A stretch of DNA of 64,000 nucleotides from Waltergamsia citrina (taxonomy: Eukaryota; Ascomycota; Sordariomycetes; Hypocreales; Bionectriaceae): assembly GCA_022814615.1 (NCBI GenBank), contig JAKLNE010000004.1:930001-994000 (forward strand). Direction: 5' to 3'. The translations under genes were made by a program, and so were the position numbers. This document shows positions 1-9,930 of this stretch, one piece after another (the stretch's first letter is position 1; each line of letters opens with the position of its first letter). The notes under the pieces were generated by a model, which searched no databases, was not told the DNA's origin, and was given only the letters and a program-made list of their open reading frames with translations.

Positions 1-181
1 GACCGTCGAATACATCAATGATAAAGCAACTGGCGATTTGGGACAGGTGCTCATCAGGTACGGTTTTCGCGATATCATGACTCTTCAATGGGCTCTTGTA
101 CTGACGCGCGACAGGTGCAATAACGTGCTGTGGATACGTGCCGCTAACCAGGGCGGTGTCGACACGAAGATGGAGGATTAG
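1..181 (+). CDS. SMX3: Small nuclear ribonucleoprotein SmF, C-terminal part (partial at window edge)
   Basis: This is the 3' end of an Sm-fold protein of the spliceosomal Sm heptamer, read in frame from base 2. Exon up to 57, intron 58-114 (GTACGG...GACAG, 57 nt), last exon 115-181 with TAG at 179-181. The spliced product contains EYINDKATGDLGQVLIR followed by CNNVLWIR. This is the Sm2 motif of SmF, where family members carry GEVLIRCNNVLYIRG, and an acidic C-terminus follows as in the family. The intron falls inside the Arg codon of the Sm2 motif, has no stop codon and is a multiple of three, so retention would insert 19 residues in frame. The start of the gene lies outside the window. The identification rests on a short stretch, but the motif is very characteristic. 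Confidence 0.88.
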   Translation, partial: TVEYINDKATGDLGQVLIRYGFRDIMTLQWALVLTRDRCNNVLWIRAANQGGVDTKMED

Positions 182-2490
182 GGTGACGAATCAATATATG
201 ACAGAGCGAGTGGTGAAGAAGAAGAAACTTTCGATTTATTGAAGGGAGGGTTCACAAGGAACAGGCGAATGGAGTTATCGTGGCAGCCGCGTTTTGCGAC
301 AGCTACACTGGTTGAATCTACCTGCAACGAGGGCCCGCCCGTTTTCCCTCGATGCGCTTGGACGACTCTGGATATTTCGCACTCGCTGTTTTTCGAAATG
401 AGGCAGCTGGTGTATACCGACGAAATCTCGAGCGCCCATCTCGATCATCCTGCGCGTGCTTGAATGACCTCTCGTCCGCTTGAGACATTGGCAGACGTGG
501 AATTACCAGGAGCGAATTTGGTTCCTCCCTGCGCTAGCGACCCGAGAATATTCAACTCGTCGAATAACAATAGAAAAGCATTTTCAAACACAAACCGTCA
601 AGCGGGCAAATTTAAGGCACATCTCCTTGCAGAGACCTACTCGATCTAAATAGACAATGCGATTTGTTGCCACAACACTACCACATTTCGGGTGCAGCAA
701 TAGAGACTCCTAGTGATAAATGGTTCAGAAAGACTTCAAGGAGATCACCTCGGGCTACCATTGAGGAATACCTAACTCGGCCCAGTTTACAATTCGTTTC
801 CTCGCAGATATTGGCTTCAGAACCAACTCAACCCAACCCAAACCCCCGCCTTCCGCCTTGGGACCCGGAAAATCGGGACGGAGTTGACAAAGTGTAGGTC
901 CGTCTGTTTACCGAGCCTATCAGTGACTGCATAGAAACAAGCATCGTGCTACGATTAATGAAACGTATAGGCGCCGTGCCCCTGGGAGCAAGTGTCCGTA
1001 GTCAATGCGACAGAGTCCCAGCCTCTTCTTACCATGGCAAGGTTGGGCGGGGATGGAACAAGTGAAGTTTTGATGATAAGCCGTGGACAATCTAGGCAGG
1101 AATTGCTTGTAGATACTTGACCTAATGTGTGAGGGTCAGCTATGGACAGCAAGCGTCCACGTCAAAGGCAGAGGACAGTCGTGGCAGCTCTACTAGGCGA
1201 CACACGGCAATATTACTTAGAATCGGACGCGCGCGTAAAGTGCCATGCAACCCAATGCCGACCGTGGTTTGGTCCACATGTCATCTCGTTTGAGACGGCT
1301 GGCATATTAGTATTATTATCGTGGCACATTTTTGTTATTAGTACATTACATAAGGCAGTGATACAAGGTCGAGACTCAACATTTGCCTCAAGGGAGAGGA
1401 AATGACCAAACGCGCGGCCGTGGCTGTGATTCATATCGTTATGGTAGTAAATATAGTAACATTAGTAGTATTAGTGTTGCTGGAATTATGAGGTTGAAGA
1501 GTTTATTCTACTTTACCTACTAGTCACTACTAGTTAGCACCTGTGATCATTCGGCTGCAGCGCCTCCATCCGCTGTACTCCAGTGCTGGGGGTCCCTTGG
1601 TGGGTCCCTCCCTCCGCCGCTGCAGCCGCTGCCGAGCACCGACTCGGCCGCCTGGAACCTCACAATAACGGTTAATATTAGCGGTTCAGGTAGTGATGGT
1701 AATTAAGGTGGCCGCGGGAGAGATTGCATGCGGCGCTCAGACTGCAGATTGCAGATTACAGATTAATACGGATGGATTACAGATTATTACAGCGCTAATC
1801 CGAGTAGATGCCGATAATAATACTTGCCTTGCTCAAATATTAGCAGGAAGTCATCATATCCGGGAATCGGCGCACCTGACCTGGTTTTGCATATGGTGCA
1901 AGTGCCATTGCATTGGGTGGGCTCTCTTCTCTACACTTCACTTCACTTTACTTTACTTTACTTTACTCACTCCGCTTCACCTCCAACCTTGATCCGCAAT
2001 CAGTCACATTATCACTACTACCACCTCCCTCTCTTCGCCCAAGCCAAGGGTTATTACGACTTACTCCTCGCTCCGCCTCCTCTGATCTACATACGCGCCC
2101 GCATTATCCTCGACCTCCACCCGCCCTTCTCCAACCTTTTTTACCCGACCCTGCCTCGCATTTCGCCCTTCGCTATTCTTCCCGGTCCATACTCACGCGC
2201 CAGCCTCGAACGTTTGATTGCAAGTCTAACCTTGGGTGGGACAGAACCGGTTCTCGCCCGCCGGTTCGTCTCTCCCCCCATCTTCGTCCTCCCTCGACTT
2301 GAGCCACGACTTGCCTGGACCACACCATCATCACCTAACGCCTGGTGTCCGACTCACTGCCAGACGACGAAGACGACGACGACGCCCGCTGCGAACCTGA
2401 GAAGGGATGCCCCCGTCGCCAGCCGCCTCGGATCCCATCCTCCACATCCCCGGCAAAGGCACCCAACACGACCGGTAGAGTGAACCCGAC
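182..2490. other. Intergenic region and long 5' leader upstream of the F-box gene
   Basis: I see no protein gene here. Short ORFs on both strands lack family motifs and paired splice sites. Recognisable elements are TAGTA/CTAGT-rich stretches near 1440-1540, a CAGATT-type repeat at 1744-1791, and a TTTAC tandem tract at about 1934-1972 followed by pyrimidine-rich DNA to 2400. That last part is typical of a fungal promoter and 5' UTR for the gene starting at 2491. Confidence 0.6.
1744..1791. repeat. Imperfect CAGATT(A/G) tandem repeat
   Basis: Units of 7-9 bases (GCAGATT, GCAGATTA, CAGATTAA, then GGATTA, CAGATTATTA) occur back to back. This is a degenerate microsatellite in non-coding DNA about 700 bp upstream of the F-box gene. 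Confidence 0.6.
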
Positions 2491-4370
2491 ATGAGCGACT
2501 GCGGGAAGTTTGTATCGCCGCCGCCGTCACCACCACAGGCAGACGGCCTGATGAAGCGACGTAGGCAGGACCCTTCCCGGAGCCCCGATGACTCCGTAGA
2601 CACCTTCGCCGCGCCGTCCATGATGGCCGAGATCCTCAATCCTACGCCCAACTACGGCACCGCGCCCTCAGGGTCCTCCAGTCCGACCACCGAACAGCCT
2701 ACCCAAGATCGATTCCTCAGCCCTAAGCGGCCCAAAAGCACGCCGTTTCCTTACCCTGCGAGCGACGAGTATCGACCTTCCAAGTATGACCTCGACGAGT
2801 TAGATAGGCTGTTTGTAGCCGACACAACCGAAGAGGCCGCATCAGATACGACGCTTCTCGAACCTACGGACAACTTAACCGCCGCTGCCACGATCAACAT
2901 GTTGCCGGTGGAGATACAAGAAGGCGTACTGGACTATTTATTTGGGTACCGAGTCTCCACGACGTCGATCAGCGGCATGCAGATCTCCAGCTGGGGTACA
3001 CCAAATCCGGGCACGGCCATGCGACATTCAAGGCGGCGGGAACTGACAGAGCTGGCTCTTGTTAGCCCAATGTGGAGGGACCTGGTTCAACAACGCCTGT
3101 ACCGTCACATCAAATTGAAGGGGACCGTCGATTTCCTGGAAAATGCCATGCTGCACTTTGCCCGCCACGAGCACCTGCGCGCTTATGTCAAGCACGTGGA
3201 GATGTGGTTTCCCGTATTCCAGCCCAATCCCGGGTGTAGAGGCACGCCCGTTGGTCTCCCATTGCCGACAGTGACGATGGAGGGCTTGACCCACACAACT
3301 TATACATTACCGCGCAATAAATGCACCCTGGAGGAGGCATTCCGATTTATCGCTACAACGCTACCGAGGGCGCAGGTCATAACGTTGGAGGGCGGCGAAC
3401 GACGCAAGGCCCCCAAGGTTGTCCACTTCCTAGGGCCAAACGATGCTCCAGCCGCCGATGGTGGCAGTCCCTCGAAGCTTGCAACGCTTCCTAGTGTGAA
3501 GACGCTAATAACAAGGGGCCAATGGAATCTGATGCGGAATAATAGTGACTTCACCACAGTTCTCTCCGCCTTCCCCAACCTGACACGATGGCACGGATCG
3601 TACAGTAAACCGAAATCGAAGTCTTACATCACTATTGCCCAGTTCCTACCTCTTCTGCCGCCGCATATCTCCGAGCTCAAGCTATGCTTGGAGAGCGACT
3701 ACCGTCGCGAATCTGCTACGCCTTCCTTCTTTTGCAAGGTAGCCGAGAAGACACATATTTGCTCCGGCTTGGCCGACTCGGTCAGATCACTAGAGCATTT
3801 CGCCTATACAGGACGCATGTGCCACGTGCTGTTCGATAGGCTAGCAAGGCTCACTGATCCACACAACACTCGACTGAAAACGATAGACCTGACTGTGAAG
3901 AATTGTTGTCGGCCTATTGCGTGGTTTCACGAGTCGGGGTCAGGGATTCAGGACATGGGGTTCATTGATGCCTTCGAGAAGCTAGTGCTTGCGGCCATTC
4001 GGTCACTTGCCGTTTTAAAGCACGTCCACTACATCAGGATACGCTTCGTGGATTTGGGTAAGCTACCTTTCTTGCGAATGGCCACAGAAAATATTGCTAA
4101 CAAGTATTAGAATCAGTACTCCCGCCACTGAATCCGTTCTTCATCATGAGTAACAACGAATGCACAGGCGTCTGGAGCGGCGAGATTCTCTCCGAGATGA
4201 GTCGCGTTCGGCCTCATATCCAGTGGAACGAGCTGAGCGACTCATTTGGAAACATCGTCTATAATAAGGAGGGGAGAATGGTCATCTCTCCAGAAGAGCC
4301 GGGGAGGAAAATCACTTCTTTGAAGCTTTCCAACTACCGGATGCTTTCTCATCGCATCAACATTCATTAA
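2491..4370 (+). CDS. F-box-like domain protein
   Basis: Two exons, 2491-4057 and 4111-4370. The intron at 4058-4110 is 53 nt with GTAAGC, TGCTAAC and TTAG. The phase is 1/2 and rebuilds VDLESVLPPLNPFF, giving 608 aa. Residues 1-130 are a Pro/Ser-rich, low-complexity tail. From about 136 to 208 there is an F-box-like segment: a MLPVEI start, then an insertion of about 30 residues, then ELALVSPMWRDLVQQRLYRHI, which matches the second half of an F-box. The rest resembles the leucine-poor C-terminal halves of fungal F-box proteins. The family supplies substrate receptors for SCF ubiquitin ligases; no substrate can be inferred here. Without the intron the frame would stop at 4110 after an out-of-family tail, so the spliced model is better. 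Confidence 0.8.
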
Positions 4371-4951
4371 CATTACGGGGGGAAAGAGCACTACCATCAG
4401 GAGTTCATTATCACTATTTCAACAGGGGGTTATTACACACGTCGCAAAGGCGATGGCAAGCCAAGGCAAGGCAAGGCGTTTGACGGGAGGGGATTTCCGT
4501 CTCAGCGACCAACAAGGGAAGGGGAAAAAAAGGAAACTTTTCCTACCAGAGCGCCAATCAGTCGCTCACACTCTGCTTTCATATTTCACTTTTTATCGAC
4601 ACTCGGTTAAAGTGTTTCCCGCGCACAGCTCAAGGAGTTCAGGGTGTAGGTGCATATAGTGAACTGGTGGGACATTCGAGCAGCGGGGAGTGATTTGGTT
4701 TTTTTTTTTTATTCGAATTTCTACGCAAGAGGGGACATGAGCGATAATTTGTGAAGTCTTTATACCACGAGTCAGCCATGGTTTGGCCAGCGAAAGGACG
4801 TTGTGCCTTTCTTTTTTCGAGATACCGAACCAGAATTAGCGGAAGAATACGGACCGTATCCTTTTTTTAATTGCGTCTCTCTACAGCAATGTTAAGTGCC
4901 AAAATCTATAAAATATCCAAAAGCCCTTGTATCCTTATATTCATTTTTTGT
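4371..4951. other. Convergent 3' intergenic region
   Basis: This is the gap between the ends of the F-box gene and of GPI14. It contains a T10 run near 4700 and AT-rich 3'-UTR-like sequence. I see no gene. Confidence 0.6.
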
Positions 4952-6395
4952 CTAGTGTACATGAGTCTTTGAGGTGCCTGCACCTGCTGCCGCCCCATCG
5001 CTAATAATGATGCCCAGTATCCAGCAATTGGTAAGGAAAAAGGCCAGAGAGGCGAGCCACATGCCGGGGAAGTAAGTACTCTCGCCTATGAATTCAAGCT
5101 GGAAGCCCTGTTGCAGCCAGGCAGCCTGCGTGATAACCCAGAGCAACAAAGCGGATATGCCGAGCCGGGAATTACGAAGGAGAGACGATTGGGGAAGATA
5201 GAGCGGCAAGAAGACCATGTACCAAAGGAAGTACTTCAATCACATTGTTAGCTTACACTTTCATGAGAGGATCCAGTCATGCTTTTGAGAGAAATGTGGT
5301 TCTGAACGTACCTGAGAGGTGCAGACCTTGTTGAAAGTGACAAAGGCAAACGTCTGCGCCATCATAGATGTAGCGAGGTCCTTCTTGGCGACAACCAAGG
5401 GAACGAGGAAGCATGACAGGAGGAGCTGCGGGATAAAAGCGAGGGATTCGGCGTGGAGAGAGGTGGATGTGGATGGGTTGGCGGAGGTTAGGTAGAGGAG
5501 GATGTTGTAAGGAGAGAAGTTGTGGCGATGGTCTAGACGGGTGACGTGGTGAAGGTAGGTGTGCACCAAGAAAGGGTAGCCGTATCTAGTCTTGTCAGTG
5601 TGTCGAACTCATGGAGATAATCGCCATCTTCAGGGGCAGTGAAGGGGGAGCGATAGTTACTTACATCCCGTACATAACCAGGTTGAGAACCATGAAAGTA
5701 CTCAAACTAGTAAGCGCAAGCTTAACCCTCTGAGCAGAGAAGAATCCAAGAAACCCTCCCCAATCCTTCTCCGTCGTCTTCTTCTTCTTCAACTCAGTCC
5801 CTTCATTTAAATGTTCCTCATCCATCCACCACACAATAGCCGGCGCATAAATAAAAGGATAAATCTTAAAATGCACCCCAAGCCCCAATATCACACCCGC
5901 AACTCCAACCCTCCTCCTCTCCACCGCCCACAACAACCCCATCGTCAAAACCCCCAACAGCCCTTCCGAGCTCCCGCGCGTACTAATCGTCGCCACCATA
6001 GGATTCCACAACCAAATCGCCGCAAACGCCCCAGCCCTCTCCGGACTCATACCCACCCCACGCCGCGGCCTCATCAACATGCCCAGAATGAGCCAGCCGG
6101 CAAGCAAGTCCGCGAGCGCAAAGAGGATTTTGCCAAAGGAGAAGAGAGCTGGGTAGGCGGTTGGTGTGAGCATCCAGGCGAGGAGGGGCGTGTAGCGGTA
6201 GGTGTCGCGGTCATAGGGGGAGGCGCCGTGGGAGACGAGGCGGGCGGCATCGGTGAAGACTAGGTAGTCTATGTCGGTGTACTTGAAGGCGGAGTGGGCA
6301 TCTTGCCAGATGCCGTAGAGGAGGAAGATGAGGCGGAGGAGGGCGGCTATGGTGAAGAGGGGCACGGGCCGGAGGAAGGGTGTTATGAAGGTCAT
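4952..6395 (-). CDS. GPI14: GPI mannosyltransferase 1 (PIG-M family)
   Basis: Adds the first alpha-1,4-mannose to the GPI-anchor precursor in the ER lumen, using dolichol-phosphate mannose. Three exons on the minus strand: 6395-5665, 5585-5312 and 5233-4952. The introns are 79 and 78 nt, and the product is 428 aa, the usual family size (yeast about 400). The N-terminus has a membrane segment (residues 11-28), then the luminal TDIDY motif with the DxD at D41/D43 expected in this GT-C fold family, followed by SPYDRDTYRYTPLLAW, a PIG-M signature. Exon 2 carries YLHHVTRLDHRHNFSPYNILLY and the exon 2/3 junction rebuilds FNKVCTSQYFLWY, both strongly conserved. Many hydrophobic helices follow. It is divergent from the TRAX gene, with 444 bp between starts. 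Confidence 0.95.
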
Positions 6396-6839
6396 GTTGG
6401 CGTTGATGTGTGTGATGTGAATGAAGGTCTCAAGGGTGAGATGAGAGCTGGTGGCGGATCAACGGATCACTCATAGCTGGGCCTGACGGGTATAATTGAT
6501 ACTCTATGAGCGAGTCCCTTTTCCTTGAGTTTTGGCGAGTATAATTGAGTTGTTGCGATTAATCTGGCTGGCCTTTCGTCATTCCTCGATTTCGTCGCTG
6601 AGGATGAAGTTGAATTGTGAAAGGTGGTCCAAAACTATCCCAGCGTTTAGGGGTTTTCAGCTACCCCTGTAATTGCAGTCAGTGTCTTAGCACCGTCCCA
6701 CCAACAGCAACTCACAGCAACGACCCCACCACCAACACCATCAACTCAACCTCATACCTAGTACTACCTTAGTACCTACACCTATCAAACGTCTCAAATT
6801 GTAGAACGCTTTTGTTATCCAAAGTGTCCTTGAAACATC
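6396..6839. promoter_or_regulatory. Divergent promoter between GPI14 and TRAX
   Basis: A 444 bp shared upstream region. It contains two copies of a GAGTATAATTGA-like element (near 6488 and 6538) and, close to the TRAX start, a TACCTAGTACTACCTTAGTACC stretch (about 6756-6778) related to motifs seen in other gaps of this window. Start sites are not determined. Confidence 0.5.
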
Positions 6840-7756
6840 ATGTCCGGCGGTGTCAAGAGAGATCGCGACGGGAATGCCCGGGCTAAGGGTCAGGATGCCC
6901 CCCGCGGCAAGTTCCACGACATGTTTGAGGGTTTCAGAGATGAGCTGGATGAGCATCATGACCGTCGGGAGCGCATCATCAAGGTGTCTCGAGATGTTAC
7001 CGCTCTGAGCAAAAAGATGTAGGCAATACTCAATGAACATGCTTGAATTTTACCCTGGATATCCTGCTAATAATAAATTTATAGAATTTTCTCCCTCCAA
7101 AGGTGCGAATATTTTATCAACTAACTCTCTAAAGAGATGAGATCATGGATTGTAGTACTAAAACAAACGGCAGAGTCAAGAAACTCAACCAGGAATTCCC
7201 ACCCAACATCCAAAAAGAAATGGACTCCCGCCTCAAAGAGATCTCCTCCCTACTCACCTCCATCGCCCCAGACCTCCAATCCATCAACCGCTACCGCTAC
7301 GCCTACTCCCTACGCTGCCTGGAAGAACTTGTCGAGGCTCTGTCCTTTGCGCACTACCTCCGCCATCAAACCCTCATCACCACAGAGGAAACGCAAGCCG
7401 CTGTACCCGCCGATGTGCAACTCACGTCTCATGACTACATGTATGGTGTATTTGATTTATTTGGAGAATTGATGCGTTTCGCGACCGTGACGACGGCGCA
7501 GACGGGTGAGTTGGTGGGTGGCGGTGATGACAAGGGTGGGAGGAATATTTTGAACGATATTCATGAGTTGAGCTGTGCGTATGAAATGTTGCCCGAAGTG
7601 CCTACGAGGGATTACCGCAGTAAGATGGATGCCATGCGGCAGAGTGTGAAAAAGGTCGAAAAGCTGGGTTACGGGCTTGTCGTCAGAGGTACTGAGAGAC
7701 CTAAAGGGTGGGTGCCGGACATGAAGGACGAAGCGCCAGAACCGACCTCGCCTTGA
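6840..7756 (+). CDS. TSNAX: Translin-associated factor X (TRAX), subunit of the C3PO nuclease
   Basis: Three exons: 6840-7018, an 18-nt microexon at 7085-7102, and 7174-7756; 259 aa. The introns are 66 and 71 nt. Splicing rebuilds TALSKKIIFSLQRVKKLNQ and then PPNIQKE, the conserved first helices of TRAX. An earlier acceptor near 7134 is possible but would insert about 13 residues (DEIMDCSTKTNGR) into a conserved helix. Later come SINRYRYAY, then ELVEALSF (the ExxE pair that binds the metal in TRAX of the translin-TRAX ribonuclease), then FGELMRFAT and the family C-terminus with VEKLGYGLVVRGTERPKG. In Neurospora the translin-TRAX complex takes part in tRNA processing. The protein is absent from budding yeast, which supports a filamentous fungus. 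Confidence 0.93.
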
Positions 7757-8101
7757 AACTTGTTTTTCCAGTCACTTGTCAAAGTCTTGGGTGAACTTTC
7801 GGACTCGATTTGGTCTGGTTGGTTTGTCGTGGTTCTGTAGAGAGGGCTGAAACAGGGTCGGTCTTCTTCATGGCAGATGGGTCGATGGCGTCGGAGCAGC
7901 TATTTGATTCGGTAGATATTGTGACGAGTCACAAGGTACTCGAGAACTTGCCGAGTTCATAGCAAAGATATCAGGAACAAGAACTGATGATTGCATTTAA
8001 ATATTCCTATCTGGTCGCTTAGCATCGGTCTTGATTCCAAAAACCCAACTCACAATAGCTCCTCTCAGCAACAACCAGAGTGATATCCTAAGTCTCCCAC
8101 G
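7757..8101. other. Short intergenic region
   Basis: This is the 3' UTR of TRAX and the leader of the next gene. Nothing else is recognisable. Confidence 0.5.
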
Positions 8102-9316
8102 ATGGTCCCTCAACAGAAGCCTACAATGCCAGCTGGAGGCAAATATACCGGTATTCTCGCCAAGAGTTCAGTCTCCAATGTCGATTCCACAGATTCGCCT
8201 GATCATGAAGATCAAACGACGCAACTGGTGAGCTTACGTCCACGAAGACGGATCGTCCCGCCTGCTGCTGGTCGCTCCCGCACTCTCGATCCGAAGCAAC
8301 TCCTCACTTCAGCCTGGTTCAAGATGTCTAAGTTGCCGCAGGCTCTCACCTCTAGGCAGTCTACCTTGGAGTACCTTCACATGGCTTCTGTCGGCCACAC
8401 ATTGCGACGCCTTCGTGCTATAGGTCCTCCGCCGAAGCCCCAATGGTTGGGTGTGTCTCGCAGTGAGGATGAACAGAGGCTGGTGGACCTCAGAAGTGCT
8501 TGGGAGAAGGTAAGCAATCGACTCCAGATCATCTTCCAAGACTCAAATCAAGAGAGCGAGGAAAAGCTAAGGCGGAAGTGCGAACCCTTCAGATTCCCAG
8601 TGCCGGGAGACCCAAAAGCCTCTTACCAAGGCCAGGCCTCCAAGACCTTCAAGCATGGCATCAGCTTCTGGAACTGCCTGGCTAGGGATCATCATGACCT
8701 CTTCCACCAAACCTCCGGCCTTCAAGCCCGTTTGAAAATGCAACAGAAGTTGTTCGAGCTGATCTATGAGAAGGAATTCCAAGTCTTCGAAGAGGCTGAG
8801 TCCGCAAATCTCAAGTCGATAGTGCCATATGGATCGTCAATGGATGATCGTGTGCGCAGATTGGTCGAATACCTCGAGGAATTCTTCGCTCCGTTTGTGG
8901 TGCATCCACAAGTTGCTGGGTTGGCGAGAGATACCATTTTCCGCTACAACCTTACTTGTCTCTGCAAAGCCGCCTGTGAGCTTCACAACCTTCTCGCTCC
9001 CACCACCCGACACGTGTTCAAGATCTCCAAGCCAGTGTGTCACAATCCAAAATCAGAAAGGCACATCAAGTATTTGCGAGACTCTGTTCGCGTTCAGGCC
9101 GAGACCGATGCACTGAAAGCATCCAAGGACGCAGCTTCGCAGTACCACGGCGTGCTACACATGGTTTTGTGCGGTGGCTTGATGGTTTTCAAGAAGAACA
9201 AGGTTGGCGGTAAGGCAAATGTCGAGACGAGAGTGTACGAGAAGAGGGCGGTCGTCGTTGCCTGCTTGCCGAAGGAGAGCCAGTCAGTTCATTACAAAGA
9301 TCACACGCAGGGTTAA
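8102..9316 (+). CDS. Hypothetical protein, 404 aa, no recognised domain
   Basis: One uninterrupted ORF with an ATG after CACG and no visible intron. The N-terminal 60 residues are polar and rich in S, P and R. The middle (about 90-300) looks alpha-helical, with charged and aromatic residues (for example SRSEDEQRLVDLRSAWEKV and QQKLFELIYEKEFQVFEEAES) and scattered Cys. There is no signal peptide, no membrane helix and no catalytic motif that I recognise. Length, codon use and the absence of stops on this strand support a real gene, but it could be lineage-specific. Its neighbours give no functional clue. Confidence 0.7.
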   Translation: MVPQQKPTMPAGGKYTGILAKSSVSNVDSTDSPDHEDQTTQLVSLRPRRRIVPPAAGRSRTLDPKQLLTSAWFKMSKLPQALTSRQSTLEYLHMASVGHTLRRLRAIGPPPKPQWLGVSRSEDEQRLVDLRSAWEKVSNRLQIIFQDSNQESEEKLRRKCEPFRFPVPGDPKASYQGQASKTFKHGISFWNCLARDHHDLFHQTSGLQARLKMQQKLFELIYEKEFQVFEEAESANLKSIVPYGSSMDDRVRRLVEYLEEFFAPFVVHPQVAGLARDTIFRYNLTCLCKAACELHNLLAPTTRHVFKISKPVCHNPKSERHIKYLRDSVRVQAETDALKASKDAASQYHGVLHMVLCGGLMVFKKNKVGGKANVETRVYEKRAVVVACLPKESQSVHYKDHTQG

Positions 9317-9930
9317 TAAGGACAGTTAGGCAGTAGAGGAGGGGCGGATGGATGATTTCGATGTGTTTTGATGAGAATGATGCTAGAAATTGTTTGTGTG
9401 TATTGATCGAGCCGAGGGGAATATGCAAAGATGGGATAAGACAAGAGGCATTTAGAAGGTACTACCAGTAATATTATTGCATTTGGTCGGCTTTTTGTTC
9501 TTCACGATGATGCTCAAGAGCTGCAAGAGATCGATTGATTTAGACTCATGTACTGGAGAAAAGTCAAGTTTATTGGCATCTACCTAACTTGAATAGACTG
9601 GTTGAGGCTCCCCCTTCTAGCCGCTGGATACCTTAGGCTGCCCAGTTGTTTGCACTGCTCAGATACCTTAGTGGTTAGCTACCTTCCTGCTCCTTCCTCA
9701 GTTCCTCTGCCGTAACTGAGGCAAGTCACGCTTTCTTCCTCTCTTCTTCTTCTCACCCTCTCCTTCCCCTCCTTCTCCTTCCTTCTTATCATCGTCGTCT
9801 TCTTCTTCTTACTTCCTCCTCTCTCCGCTTTCTTGCTTCTCCAACACCTTCATTCACCCTCGATTCTATCACAGCAGACGTTGAGCAAGCTATATTTGAT
9901 ACCTTGGTATCCTTTATTGCAGTTCATACA
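9317..9930. promoter_or_regulatory. Intergenic region with a CT-rich tract
   Basis: From about 9730 to 9840 the plus strand is almost pure pyrimidine (CTTCTT, TCCTTC units). Such CT blocks typically sit just upstream of transcription starts in filamentous fungi, here about 90-200 bp before the hydrolase start. The motif ACCTTAG occurs twice near 9630 and 9667. No gene seen. Confidence 0.5.

Noticed and set aside
1824..2483. 219-aa plus-strand ORF before the F-box gene
   Set aside because: It runs through TTTAC repeats and a pyrimidine-rich leader, with composition of 5' UTR and no motif.
5811..6263. 150-aa plus-strand ORF inside GPI14
   Set aside because: It is the shadow of the GPI14 membrane-protein exon on the other strand.
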